Part shown: positions 1-7,581 of the stretch, in pieces
How positions within the stretch are numbered: position 1 is the stretch's first letter
Layout of the letters: each line of letters begins with the position of its first letter
Assembly (NCBI GenBank): GCA_020028195.1
Contig: JAHWYE010000042.1
Coordinates: 1 to 13,256, forward strand
Direction of reading: 5' to 3'
DNA from: Nitrospirota bacterium
Lineage (GTDB): Bacteria > Nitrospirota > Nitrospiria > Nitrospirales > Nitrospiraceae
DNA length: 13,256 bases
Made by a program: the position numbers and the translations under genes
Notes under the pieces: generated by a model
Database searches by the model: none
What the model was told of the DNA's origin: nothing
Seen by the model: only the letters and a program-made list of their open reading frames with translations

Positions 1-981
1 ATCGCCCTGCGCCAGTCGGTCCTGCAAGTCCACGAGCACCCCGCGACCGGCCTCGACCCCCCACTGACGAAGGAGGTCTTCTATGTCAGCTTGCGAGTCT
101 GGGTCCAGGAGGACCAGCAGGCGGCCGCCGTTGGTCACGTAGCGGCTGATGCGGTCCTTTTCTTCCCTGGTGACCGGGCGTCTGGGGCCGGCCAGGACCA
201 GGACCGAAATGCCTTCCGGGATCGCGCTTTCTTTCAGCAAGACCAGCGTGTCCACCTCGTAGTTCTGCTTGGTCAGCGCCTCTTTGGCGAGCGAGAATCC
301 ACCCCGTTCTTGGTCGGACAGGCTCCGTTCGCCATGCCCCTCCAGAAACAGCACCAGCTTTTTGCGGTCTTTGGAGACCCGGATCAGCGCGCCGGTCAAT
401 TCAGCCTCTGATGGCGCGGTGATGCGCGTCGTTTGAGGCCCGCTCTCAAGGACGGCAGTATCCGCACGGATGATGCCGTACTGGCGTGCCACACCCGGTC
501 GTCGCTCAGGGTCCACATATTCCACTTTAATCTTGTCGCTCTCCTGCCGGTAACTGTCGAGCAGGTCCCGATAGGTAGTGAAGGCCTGACCGCGATCCTG
601 GGCAAAGACCGTAATCTTGACCTCGCGGCTGAGACCTCGAAGCACTCGGTGCGTTTGAGGGGCCAGCGTGAAGTGCTGGGTCTCGGAGAGGTCCCACCGT
701 TTGGAATGGCGGGCGGCAAGAAAGTTGAGGATGACGAGAATGCCGACGAATAGCAGCACCATCAGGATGCTGTTCAACCCCAGCCGCGTGGAGCGCCGGA
801 TCGAGAAGGCCTTGAGGGTCTCGAAATGGTTCACGAAAAATGCGATGAGGCAGATGACCGCGAGTCCCTCGCACAGGGTGATCACCCAGAGCATCTCGGG
901 GGCCAGGCTATAAACGATCAGACCGGTCACCCCCAGTACAGCCCCCACGATGCCTAGTGTCGGAGCCAACCGGTTCATCAT
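1..981 (-). CDS. GldG-like ABC transporter auxiliary membrane protein (partial, runs off left edge)
   Basis: This frame is open from ATG 981 to base 1 (327 codons, no stop), so the C-terminus is missing. Two tandem ATGs stand at 981 and 978; the first is preceded by AAGGA about 5 nt upstream. Residues about 5-26, 30-50 and 67-89 are hydrophobic membrane segments. Next comes RHSKRWDLSETQHFTLAPQT (91-110), the characteristic entry motif of the GldG/ABC_transp_aux family, and then a soluble domain with LVLFLEGHGERSL and later VTNGGRLLVLLDP, typical of its GATase-like fold. In this family the protein accompanies an ABC-2 exporter, and here it follows a matching permease and ATPase. The exported substrate cannot be told from sequence. 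In gliding Bacteroidetes the equivalent complex is linked to motility; that role should not be assumed here. Lacking a stop inside the window, the gene is easy to overlook. Confidence 0.9.
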   Translation of the reverse strand, partial: MMNRLAPTLGIVGAVLGVTGLIVYSLAPEMLWVITLCEGLAVICLIAFFVNHFETLKAFSIRRSTRLGLNSILMVLLFVGILVILNFLAARHSKRWDLSETQHFTLAPQTHRVLRGLSREVKITVFAQDRGQAFTTYRDLLDSYRQESDKIKVEYVDPERRPGVARQYGIIRADTAVLESGPQTTRITAPSEAELTGALIRVSKDRKKLVLFLEGHGERSLSDQERGGFSLAKEALTKQNYEVDTLVLLKESAIPEGISVLVLAGPRRPVTREEKDRISRYVTNGGRLLVLLDPDSQADIEDLLRQWGVEAGRGVLVDLQDRLAQGD

Positions 982-1139
982 GTTTCCTTCACCTGCACAA
1001 GCTTGCCCCTTCTTTCTTCACCCGCATTCACTCCCGTGGCGGACAGTCGGGCCAGCCCCATTGCGGCCGTCCAGCGAGGGCCTTCCGAGGCCGCGCGCTG
1101 CGGGAGCACGGGGATGGTCAGGCTGTGCCGCCGCTCCTC
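982..1139. other. 158-bp gap inside the ABC operon
   Basis: This separates the permease stop from the GldG-like start, whereas the ATPase and permease overlap by 4 bp. It holds a short perfect hairpin, GGCCT-TCCG-AGGCC at 1079-1092, without a T-tract. A 41-codon minus-strand reading frame (1143-1018) starts inside the permease stop region in ATGA style, but its composition (Ala, Gly, Arg, Pro) is typical of noise in GC-rich DNA. No independent promoter is convincing. Confidence 0.4.
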
Positions 1140-1906
1140 TCATTTCCATCGTTGCGACTCCACCACACGGTGGGCGAGGAAGAGCATGAGCACCATACTG
1201 GACAGATAGTAGACGAGGTCTTTGGTGTCCACGAGACCGCGAGTCAAGCGATCGAAATGCTCGATGAACGAGAGATAGGCAATCGTGTTGCCGATCGACG
1301 TGTCACCAAGGACGTTTCCCAATCCGCCCAGCAACCAGACCAGGATCAGCAGGCCGAAACTGAGAAACGCCGCCACGATTTGGTTCTCGGTCAGGGCGGA
1401 GGCCAATACACCGGTTGCGAGGAACATGGCGCCCAGGAGCGCCAGAGCCAGATATCCGGTGAAGACCGGATTCCAGTCGAAACTACTGAACAGGGATAGG
1501 ATCAGGGGCGCGATACCGGTCAGGGTCAAGAGACCAAGGAAAATCAGATAGACGCTCAAGAACTTTGCGACCACGATCTCATTAATGCCGATCGGGGAGG
1601 TCATCAGCAGTTCAACGGTCCGAAGCTTTCGCTCTTCCGCAAACGTGCGCATCGTGAGGATGGGGAGCAGCAGCATGAGGAAGATCGCCATGAAGGAAAA
1701 CGTGGGCCGGAGCACCAAATCGTTCAGATTGAGCTGGGCCGCTGCGCCCTGGACCTGCATCAGCCGCACCGCCTGGTTCCCTGCATTCACGACGAAGACG
1801 TAGGAGAGGACACCGAAAATTAGCAGGAAGACCGCTCCCACCGCATAGACGATCGGCGAGACAAAATAGGATCGTAGTTCCTTGGCGATGATCGCCTGCA
1901 CCGGAG

Positions 1907-1910
<4 letters not shown>
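1140..1910 (-). CDS. ABC-2 type permease, GldF-like
   Basis: Membrane subunit of an ABC exporter, 256 aa, the normal length for the GldF/NosY-type family. About six hydrophobic segments are visible (about 20-41, 70-87, 116-138, 150-172, 175-197 and 233-250). After segment 2 comes the family hallmark RTFAEERKLRTVELLMTSP (88-106), the cytoplasmic coupling region. The ATG at 1910 overlaps the stop of the ATPase gene (ATGA), so the two are probably translationally coupled and made in equal amounts. With the ATPase upstream and the GldG-like protein downstream this makes a complete three-part cluster. The substrate is unknown. Confidence 0.93.
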
Positions 1911-2890
<980 letters not shown>

Positions 2891-2909
2891 CGGGAAGCTG
2901 AACTTCCAG

Positions 2910-2985
2910 CGGTAAGATCCAGTCCCTTTCACAACAGGGCCCGCTGCCTCGACATGGGGCGGCGGGCCCGGGCTCGATCTTACCG
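2910..2985. repeat. Nested inverted repeats in the leader of the ABC operon
   Basis: The outer perfect 10-bp arms are CGGTAAGATC (2910-2919) and GATCTTACCG (2976-2985). The inner perfect 8-bp arms are GGGCCCGC (2937-2944) and GCGGGCCC (2962-2969), which extend weakly inward by GCC/GGC. Only the inner GC-rich stem would be in an RNA starting near 2970, so it could be a leader stem-loop. The outer pair could act as a protein-binding site on DNA, since one arm covers the proposed -10. Confidence 0.6.
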
Positions 2986-3006
2986 AGTCCGTCTTGAACC
3001 AGTCAA
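2977..3006 (-). promoter_or_regulatory. Candidate sigma70 promoter of the ABC operon
   Basis: On the minus strand TTGACT (3006-3001) is followed by an 18-bp spacer and TAAGAT (2982-2977). This is 5/6 and 4/6 to consensus and would give an untranslated leader of about 80 nt before the ATPase start at 2890. The -10 lies inside one arm of a 10-bp inverted repeat (see 2910-2985). Confidence 0.5.
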
Positions 3007-3043
3007 GGGTCGCGACGGAGTAAACAAACGGCAATTTCTAATC

Positions 3044-3072
3044 TTGATTGCTTTTTGAAAGTTCCTTATAGT
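3044..3072 (+). promoter_or_regulatory. Candidate sigma70 promoter of the envelope operon
   Basis: TTGATT (3044-3049), a 17-bp spacer and TATAGT (3067-3072) make a good match to consensus (4/6 and 5/6 with ideal spacing). It lies about 50 bp before the ATG at 3121, divergent from the ABC operon, and probably drives the three-gene plus-strand cluster 3121-4786. Confidence 0.6.
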
Positions 3073-3120
3073 GGATCACCTGCTGGTGTTGCATATTCAC
3101 GGGACAGTAGGGATGGGGTG

Positions 3121-3465
3121 ATGCGAATGCTCACAGCGAAAACTCTCAGCGGCTCGATCCTGGTGGTGGCAATGACCGTTGTGTTGGTGCCGTTTGCCAC
3201 CGCCGCGCCAGAGGGAAAGGTTCTGACGGTAAAGGGAAAAGTGGTGGCCATCAATCTCAAAGTGGATCCTCAGATCATTGTGGTCAAGGCCATGACTCAG
3301 AGCAAGCATGAGCTGATCGTGGGGGCCACTATTGAGAAAGGAGCGACCATCACACGTGGGGAAAAGCCGGTCAAGCTTGCCGATATCAAGATCGGTGAGG
3401 CAGTAGATCTGACGTATCTCAAGAGCGCGGACGGGCTGGTGGCTCGGTCCATCCACGTCCGGTAA
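3121..3465 (+). CDS. Small exported protein of unknown function
   Basis: 114 aa from ATG 3121. The frame extends back to 3055, but only the start at 3121 (or 3127) gives a normal signal peptide: Arg/Lys-bearing N-terminus, hydrophobic core 11-25, and cleavage expected near ATAA-PEG (28-29). The mature part of about 85 residues is rich in Val, Ile and Lys and predicted mostly beta (VLTVKGKVVAI, IIVVKAM, HELIVGATI, AVDLTYL), ending in VARSIHVR. That pattern resembles small periplasmic beta-barrel or OB-like domains such as the DUF5666 group, but I do not recognise the family. The 15-bp gap to the pal-like gene indicates co-transcription and a location in the periplasm beside cell-wall lipoproteins. 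Confidence 0.8.
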   Translation: MRMLTAKTLSGSILVVAMTVVLVPFATAAPEGKVLTVKGKVVAINLKVDPQIIVVKAMTQSKHELIVGATIEKGATITRGEKPVKLADIKIGEAVDLTYLKSADGLVARSIHVR

Positions 3466-3480
3466 GCAGGAGATTCACAC

Positions 3481-4080
3481 ATGTTGAGGAAGGTCACACA
3501 TGGCACAACACTAGTGTTCGTCTGTTTCTGTGTCCTGGGGCTTTTCGTCGGGTGCGCTGGCCGGAAGGTGTCCACGTCTGCACAAGATCAAACGTTGGTC
3601 CCTGGCCAACCGCCGAAAGTCGAGGAGGCAAAGGTGGAACCACCGGCTCCTGCCCCGGCACCGCCAGAGCCGCCTCAGGCGGTAGCAAAGGTTGAGCCAG
3701 CGCCACTTCCTCCTCCCCCCCCTGCGGCCCCGCCGCCGGCCCCTGGACCGCTCGCGCTGGTGGATGTGTATTTTGACTATGACCAGTTCGTCATCAGGAG
3801 CGACGCACGGGCTGTGCTTGAAGCCAATGCTCGTTCGCTCAAGGCAGAGAACAGCCGCAAGCTTCTGATCGAGGGCTATTGCGATGAACGAGGAACCGTG
3901 GAGTACAACCTTGTCCTCGGTGAACGACGGGCGCAGACGGCCAAGCAGTACTTGCAGGACCTCGGCGTTCCGTCATCGCGGATCCAGATCACCAGTTACG
4001 GGAAGGAGAAGCCGTTCTGCCTTGACCACAGTGAAGCTTGCTGGCAGTCGAATCGCCGCGCGCACTTTGTACAGCCGTAG
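3481..4080 (+). CDS. pal: Pal/OmpA-family peptidoglycan-associated lipoprotein
   Basis: 199 aa with an AGGAG ribosome site 9 nt before the ATG. A lipoprotein signal ends in LFVGC with Cys25 as the lipidated residue. A long Pro/Ala/Glu linker follows (about 40-92) and then an OmpA-like peptidoglycan-binding domain (about 94-199): VYFDYDQFVIRSDA (96-109), GYCDERGTVEYN (132-143) and the closing CWQSNRRAHFV. Pal normally has GHxDERGT, so Tyr133 in place of His is a small oddity, and two Cys near the C-terminus could form a disulfide. Pal anchors the outer membrane to peptidoglycan and works with TolB in the Tol-Pal system; no tol genes are in the window. The unusual linker length suggests a reach across a thick periplasm, which is inference. 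Confidence 0.92.
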   Translation: MLRKVTHGTTLVFVCFCVLGLFVGCAGRKVSTSAQDQTLVPGQPPKVEEAKVEPPAPAPAPPEPPQAVAKVEPAPLPPPPPAAPPPAPGPLALVDVYFDYDQFVIRSDARAVLEANARSLKAENSRKLLIEGYCDERGTVEYNLVLGERRAQTAKQYLQDLGVPSSRIQITSYGKEKPFCLDHSEACWQSNRRAHFVQP

Positions 4081-4147
4081 CTCGGATTGGCTTTACACGC
4101 GGACCTGAGCCATGTATTTGTCGGACAAGACGCATAAGGAGGTATTT

Positions 4148-4786
4148 GTGGAACAACGCGCTATCCTGCTTGCGAGTGGGCTAGGACTGATAATACTGGT
4201 CGGCTGTGCCGGTAAAGGGGAGGTCATTCCTGTACATGTTCAGGGCAGTGATTCGGCGGCCCCTGCAAAGGCGATGGAAGTCAGCGGCCCAAGTATCGCC
4301 GTCACTGCCTTCGAAGACTCGCGAGCCGAGAAGTCGAGGCTCGGGACCCGTACCCACCTCTGGGGAGGCGAAAGCTATTTCAATGTGCCGGGCGGCAAGC
4401 CTGGCGAAGTGGCGGCTCAAGCAGTGGCTGACTATCTGAAAAGCAAGGGCTGGCGTGCCGAACTGGTCAAGCCAGGTGGTTCGGTCACTGAAAGCAGCGC
4501 GGACGTTATGCTTTCGGGAAAGCTGCTAGATCTCTCTGTGGACGCCAAGAGTAAGTTCATGCAAACGGAGATTTCGTCCAAGAGCAAGATTGTCGTCCAG
4601 GCCTTGAACAGAGCGGATAAAAGCTCGGTCCGTATGACCCTCAATGGTGCAGGCACGGAAAGCGTCTTTTGGTTCGACCCGGAGGATGCCCAGGGACTCA
4701 TGAACGAGGTTCTTACTGCGAGCCTGGAAAAGCTTGTGGCCAACACCAAGTTTGAAAATAATCTGCTGCGACTGGGGGGATCGTGA
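4148..4786 (+). CDS. YajG-like outer-membrane lipoprotein, function unknown
   Basis: 212 aa from a GTG start at 4148. AAGGAGG (4136-4142) stands 5 nt before this GTG, while the upstream ATG at 4112 has no ribosome site and would put charged residues ahead of the signal. The signal peptide ends in ILVGC with Cys20 as the lipid attachment site. The mature part has the order seen in YajG/LPP20-like lipoproteins: IAVTAFEDSRAEKSRLG, then a loop, then a Rossmann-like half with AVADYLKSKGWRAELV and ADVMLSGKLLDLSVDAKS, a beta-rich stretch and a C-terminal helix. It lies 67 bp after pal on the same strand and is likely in the same transcript. The assignment to YajG itself is tentative; the lipoprotein nature is firm. 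Confidence 0.82.
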   Translation: MEQRAILLASGLGLIILVGCAGKGEVIPVHVQGSDSAAPAKAMEVSGPSIAVTAFEDSRAEKSRLGTRTHLWGGESYFNVPGGKPGEVAAQAVADYLKSKGWRAELVKPGGSVTESSADVMLSGKLLDLSVDAKSKFMQTEISSKSKIVVQALNRADKSSVRMTLNGAGTESVFWFDPEDAQGLMNEVLTASLEKLVANTKFENNLLRLGGS

Positions 4787-4978
4787 ACGAGTGGCCTCTC
4801 CCCTGCTAGATGCGTAAGCCTCTGGATTCGTGGCGTCTCTTCTCGCCTCCCGCTCGCGAATTTCAGGCAGGTCTGGAACCCAGCTTGACTTCTTCCACCG
4901 GTTTTGTTATAAGCGTTCAGTTTATTCTGCTTTAGCCAACGTAGTTCTTCCGCGTGCTTATCCCCTCTGGTTGGTAAA

Positions 4979-4998
4979 ACCCATACTATCGTATGGGT
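4979..4998. repeat. Perfect 8-bp palindrome with 4-bp spacer, possible operator
   Basis: ACCCATAC-TATC-GTATGGGT is a perfect inverted repeat in a non-coding region. Its centre (4988/4989) is about 63 bp before the start site implied by the promoter candidate at 5017-5045, where an activator could bind. There is no T-tract on the plus strand, so it is not a standard terminator for the upstream operon. Confidence 0.6.
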
Positions 4999-5016
4999 AA
5001 GCCTACGCATTCGGTA

Positions 5017-5045
5017 TTGCCGATTGGGGAGCGGTCCTTTATGGT
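5017..5045 (+). promoter_or_regulatory. Candidate promoter of rlpA
   Basis: TTGCCG (5017-5022), a 17-bp spacer and TATGGT (5040-5045). Each box matches consensus at 4 of 6 positions with ideal spacing, so support is modest. Another TTGACG at 5088-5093 lacks a matching -10. Confidence 0.35.
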
Positions 5046-5139
5046 AAGGCCCAGCGACGCTGCAGCTCGACGTTAGGTCATAGGTTATTGACGATGGCGA
5101 AAGGCATCATTGTCCATCAACCGATCACATGGAGGCCTG

Positions 5140-5835
5140 ATGAACGAGCGAAGGATCTGCATAGAAGCCACTAAGTCAACAAGACGACACTCAGGCATAG
5201 GGCTCCTCCTTGTTGCCCTAGGCCTGGCACTTGGTGCCTGTTCGAGTCTACCGAAAGGGCAGGCTGATCTGGATCTGGGAATCAAGGCACGGGGAATTGC
5301 TTCGTGGTATGGAGTTGATTTCCATGGGCTGGCCACGGCCAGCGGGGAAGTGTACGACATGGAAGCTCTGACCGGTGCCCATCGAACGCTTCCCCTGGGG
5401 ACGGTCGTGAAGGTGACCAATGTGGTGAATGGCAAGCAAATTCTGGTACGCATCAACGATCGTGGCCCCTACGTCAAGGGGCGCATCGTTGACCTCTCCC
5501 ACGCAGCTGCTAGGGAATTAGACATGGTGGAGGACGGCGTCGCGGCGGTCCAATTGGAAGTTGCAGGCCGCGAAAAGACGGGCTGGCTCGCGGCCATTGT
5601 TGAGGTGATCATGCAGGCCCGATCCTTCACGAAATTGGAATCCCAGCCCGAGTCGGTTGATTCTGGCGCGTTCAAGTCCATTGCTCGATGGCTGCAACCT
5701 GAAGAGGTGCGTAGCGTACGCAGTCTGCGCCTCCCCCCCACAGATGTCATGCGTGAGCGGCGCGCTCGTCGCGTGGCCGACATCCTGGCGGCCGAGCACG
5801 ACGTCTATACCACCGTCGCTGCCCTTTTGGTTTGA
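5140..5835 (+). CDS. rlpA: RlpA-like septal lytic transglycosylase lipoprotein
   Basis: 231 aa from ATG 5140, chosen because GGAGG (5131-5135) stands 4 nt upstream; a TTG at 5110 in the same frame lacks this. The lipoprotein signal ends in LGAC (Cys34). The double-psi beta-barrel domain (about 50-143) carries the family motifs GIASWYG (52-58), TASGEVYD, LTGAHRTLPLGT, INDRGPY and RIVDLSHAAA. His81 and Asp107 match the residues needed for cleavage of denuded glycan strands in Pseudomonas RlpA. The usual C-terminal SPOR domain is absent; an Arg- and Glu-rich tail of about 75 residues takes its place. In the family RlpA acts at the division septum on glycan lacking stem peptides; without SPOR its localisation must come from elsewhere. 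It is probably transcribed alone. Confidence 0.93.
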   Translation: MNERRICIEATKSTRRHSGIGLLLVALGLALGACSSLPKGQADLDLGIKARGIASWYGVDFHGLATASGEVYDMEALTGAHRTLPLGTVVKVTNVVNGKQILVRINDRGPYVKGRIVDLSHAAARELDMVEDGVAAVQLEVAGREKTGWLAAIVEVIMQARSFTKLESQPESVDSGAFKSIARWLQPEEVRSVRSLRLPPTDVMRERRARRVADILAAEHDVYTTVAALLV

Positions 5836-5873
5836 GAGCCCTCCGGAGTTGCCCCACCCTATCTCCCTACTGG

Positions 5874-5903
5874 TTGACAGTGATGACGTTTCTTTACTAG
5901 ACT
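5874..5903 (+). promoter_or_regulatory. Candidate promoter with consensus TTGACA
   Basis: A perfect -35 TTGACA (5874-5879) is followed 18 bp later by TAGACT (5898-5903), 4/6 to the -10 consensus. It lies between rlpA and the small basic gene at 5967, which it would drive with a leader of about 55 nt. Confidence 0.45.
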
Positions 5904-5966
5904 GGGACGCTATTGGGCGATGCGGTGATTGCGTCTCAGTGACTGATTCTTGAGGACTCTCCTACA

Positions 5967-6194
5967 ATGGCAAAGCAGGCGATTCGTGAGGCTGACGAGG
6001 CAAAACTAAGGAAGAAGGTCGGGGAAAAACTCGCCGCGACCGACAATCCTGAAGCCGATGCGACGCTCCGTTCACTTCACAAGCGTCTAAAACGGGCTCA
6101 GCGGAAGCGACGACGTCTGGCTGCCAGGAAGAGACAGGCGTTGGGGAAAAAGGCCGGTGTACCCGCCAAGACCGAGACAGCCGCTGACGCCTAA
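5967..6194 (+). CDS. Small highly basic helical protein, unknown
   Basis: 75 aa starting at ATG 5967 with GAGGA about 10 nt upstream and a good promoter candidate ahead. The protein is predicted wholly helical. Its middle (about 35-61) is very rich in Lys and Arg (LKRAQRKRRRLAARKRQALG), flanked by an Ala/Glu-rich N-terminus and a Thr/Ala tail. Such composition suits binding to RNA, DNA or ribosomes, but no known family is recognised. The start, promoter and coding-like amino-acid pattern favour a real gene. It is followed after 66 bp by the HEAT-repeat gene on the same strand, possibly in one transcript. Confidence 0.7.
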   Translation: MAKQAIREADEAKLRKKVGEKLAATDNPEADATLRSLHKRLKRAQRKRRRLAARKRQALGKKAGVPAKTETAADA

Positions 6195-6260
6195 CTGAGT
6201 GCCGGCGCTTGTTTGACCAGAAGAGCTGGCGGAGTGAGTCCTACGGATAGGGACTAGGGC

Positions 6261-7085
6261 ATGAGCGAAGAGAACAACAAGACTCCTGAGCTGTCTTCTC
6301 CCACTGTTCCGGGAGAGGAAGATGCGCTCACCGATCAAGTCGCGAATACCATCGCCGTGGCGTCCGAGCTCGCGGCGACTGAGCGGTCCCCCGCCGATGC
6401 TGCAGAGGAAGGGGTCCTTGAAGAAGAGCGTGTCAAGGATGAGATCGAAATCCAGGTTGATCTCCTGCAAGATCCGGATTGGGCCGTACGCCGCGAGGCG
6501 GTGATCACGTTGGGTGAGATGGGCGATGAGCGCTGCGTCGAGCCGGTTGTTCGCGCTCTCCGTGATGGTGATTGGCAGGTTCGTGAAGCGGCCATCGAAG
6601 CGGTTGGGATGATCGGCTCTTCATGTGTCGAAGCGGTCGTCAGGCTCTTGCGAGATTGGGATATTCGAAAGGCGGCGATTGTCGCGTTGGGCAAGATCAA
6701 GGACGAGCGGGTGCTGGAGCCGCTGATCGGACAGTTACGGAACGACGAATTCAATGAGCTGGCCACTGAGGCCCTTGCAGAGCTTGGGCAGCCGGCGGTG
6801 GAAAAGCTTGTCGCTGCCTTGAAGGATAAGGATGAGAATGTTCGAAAGCAGGCCGTGATCGCCCTCGGAAGGATCAAGGACCCGGCGGCTGTTGATGCCC
6901 TGATCGACATGCTGAAAGATAAGGATTGGTTTACACGTCTGACCGCTGCGGCCTCCCTAGAGAAGATCCATGATGAGCGGGGGCGCGAAGCGATCAAACT
7001 GCTTCTCCAAGACCCCGACCTGGTCGTGAAGATGCGCGTGGAACGGATCCTGGCGGCCTGGAAGAAGGGAGCCCCCACTGCATGA
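6261..7085 (+). CDS. Soluble HEAT-repeat (PBS-lyase type) protein
   Basis: 274 aa with no signal peptide. Residues 1-60 are acidic and probably disordered. From about 62 onward run roughly seven HEAT-like repeats of about 30 residues with the recurring pattern D-x-x-VR-x-A-A-x-x-LG-x-I, for example LLQDPDWAVRREAVITLGEM, LRDGDWQVREAAIEAVGMIG, LKDKDENVRKQAVIALGRIK and LKDKDWFTRLTAAASLEKIH. Repeats 3 and 4 are degenerate (one lacks the DxxVR turn, one reads NDEFNELATEAL). The family forms right-handed solenoids that bind partner proteins; catalysis is not expected and the original PBS-lyase activity should not be inferred. The gene converges with a minus-strand pair that encodes a second, membrane-anchored HEAT protein, hinting at a shared scaffold role. 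Confidence 0.9.
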   Translation: MSEENNKTPELSSPTVPGEEDALTDQVANTIAVASELAATERSPADAAEEGVLEEERVKDEIEIQVDLLQDPDWAVRREAVITLGEMGDERCVEPVVRALRDGDWQVREAAIEAVGMIGSSCVEAVVRLLRDWDIRKAAIVALGKIKDERVLEPLIGQLRNDEFNELATEALAELGQPAVEKLVAALKDKDENVRKQAVIALGRIKDPAAVDALIDMLKDKDWFTRLTAAASLEKIHDERGREAIKLLLQDPDLVVKMRVERILAAWKKGAPTA

Positions 7086-7104
7086 ACGTTGTTCCTCTCA
7101 CGCA

Positions 7105-7572
7105 TTACTGCCCCAGGTAACTATCCACTTCCTTCTGGATCTCATCGAGCCTTGCTCGGGGCACGGTCTTCCCCATCGAGAGCTCTAGTTTGACTTCTCT
7201 TGCTTTGCCGGCCATCGCTTTCAATGTCGCCGTCCTCCCGCTGTCGCGCTCCGCTTGGCCCGCCTGGTCGAGCAAGTCGGCCGCCGTGGCTAGTTCCTTC
7301 GACGCGTTTCCGTAATTCCGGTCCAACAAGTCTGACTTTGCCTGGATCAATCGAGATTTGGCGTCAAGGAGTCCCTGGCGCGACCGGAGACTAGCCGGGA
7401 TGCCCATCGTGGTATCCACCACGTTGCGTGAGAGATTAGTCATTTGGCTCTTGAGGTTGTCGATGGTGCTGTTCTTTTCACTGATCGGGAGCTGGCCGAC
7501 GAAGTACCCAAGGCCGAAGGCAGCTCCGAGCACCACCAATATGCCCACGAACTTGACCATGAACTTCTTCAT
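7105..7572 (-). CDS. Membrane-anchored helical protein of unknown function
   Basis: 155 aa. One hydrophobic segment (about 5-25, VKFVGILVVLGAAFGLGYFVG) anchors the N-terminus, followed by a short coiled-coil stretch (NSTIDNLKSQMTNLS, about 34-48) and a helical, charged remainder (residues about 60-150) with a TPR-like piece, LLDRNYGNASKELATAADLLDQAG. The ATG follows an AGGTGAGG ribosome site. It begins 9 bp after the stop of the membrane-anchored HEAT gene, so the two form an operon, and it ends 19 bp from the convergent soluble HEAT gene with no terminator visible between them. No family recognised; it may partner the HEAT proteins at the inner membrane. Confidence 0.82.
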   Translation of the reverse strand: MKKFMVKFVGILVVLGAAFGLGYFVGQLPISEKNSTIDNLKSQMTNLSRNVVDTTMGIPASLRSRQGLLDAKSRLIQAKSDLLDRNYGNASKELATAADLLDQAGQAERDSGRTATLKAMAGKAREVKLELSMGKTVPRARLDEIQKEVDSYLGQ

Positions 7573-7581
7573 TGTGAACCC

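Larger units (their letters stand above)
4787..5139. other. 353-bp non-coding region upstream of rlpA
   Basis: No credible gene: the only long frame here is antisense, overlapping the lipoprotein gene. Base composition is locally AT-richer (about 4900-4990). It holds the palindrome at 4979-4998 and the promoter candidate at 5017-5045. No terminator with a T-tract was seen after the lipoprotein gene, and no tRNA-like cloverleaf. Confidence 0.6.

Noticed and set aside
396..913. Several 80-115 codon frames on both strands
   Set aside because: All are shadows of the GldG-like gene, which is open in one minus-strand frame from 981 to the window edge and matches its family throughout.
1018..1143. 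41-codon minus-strand ORF overlapping the permease stop (ATGA arrangement)
   Set aside because: Ala/Gly/Pro/Arg-rich, no recognisable motif, and GC-rich spacers easily give such frames; kept only as a note in the gap entry.
4979..4998. Terminator of the plus-strand lipoprotein operon
   Set aside because: The stem is nearly 200 bp past the stop and followed by AAGCC, not a T-run; only the opposite strand has four T's.
4432..5010. 192-codon minus-strand frame
   Set aside because: Mostly antisense to the lipoprotein gene, whose signal peptide, lipobox and ribosome site are clear; the translation shows no domain and no start context.
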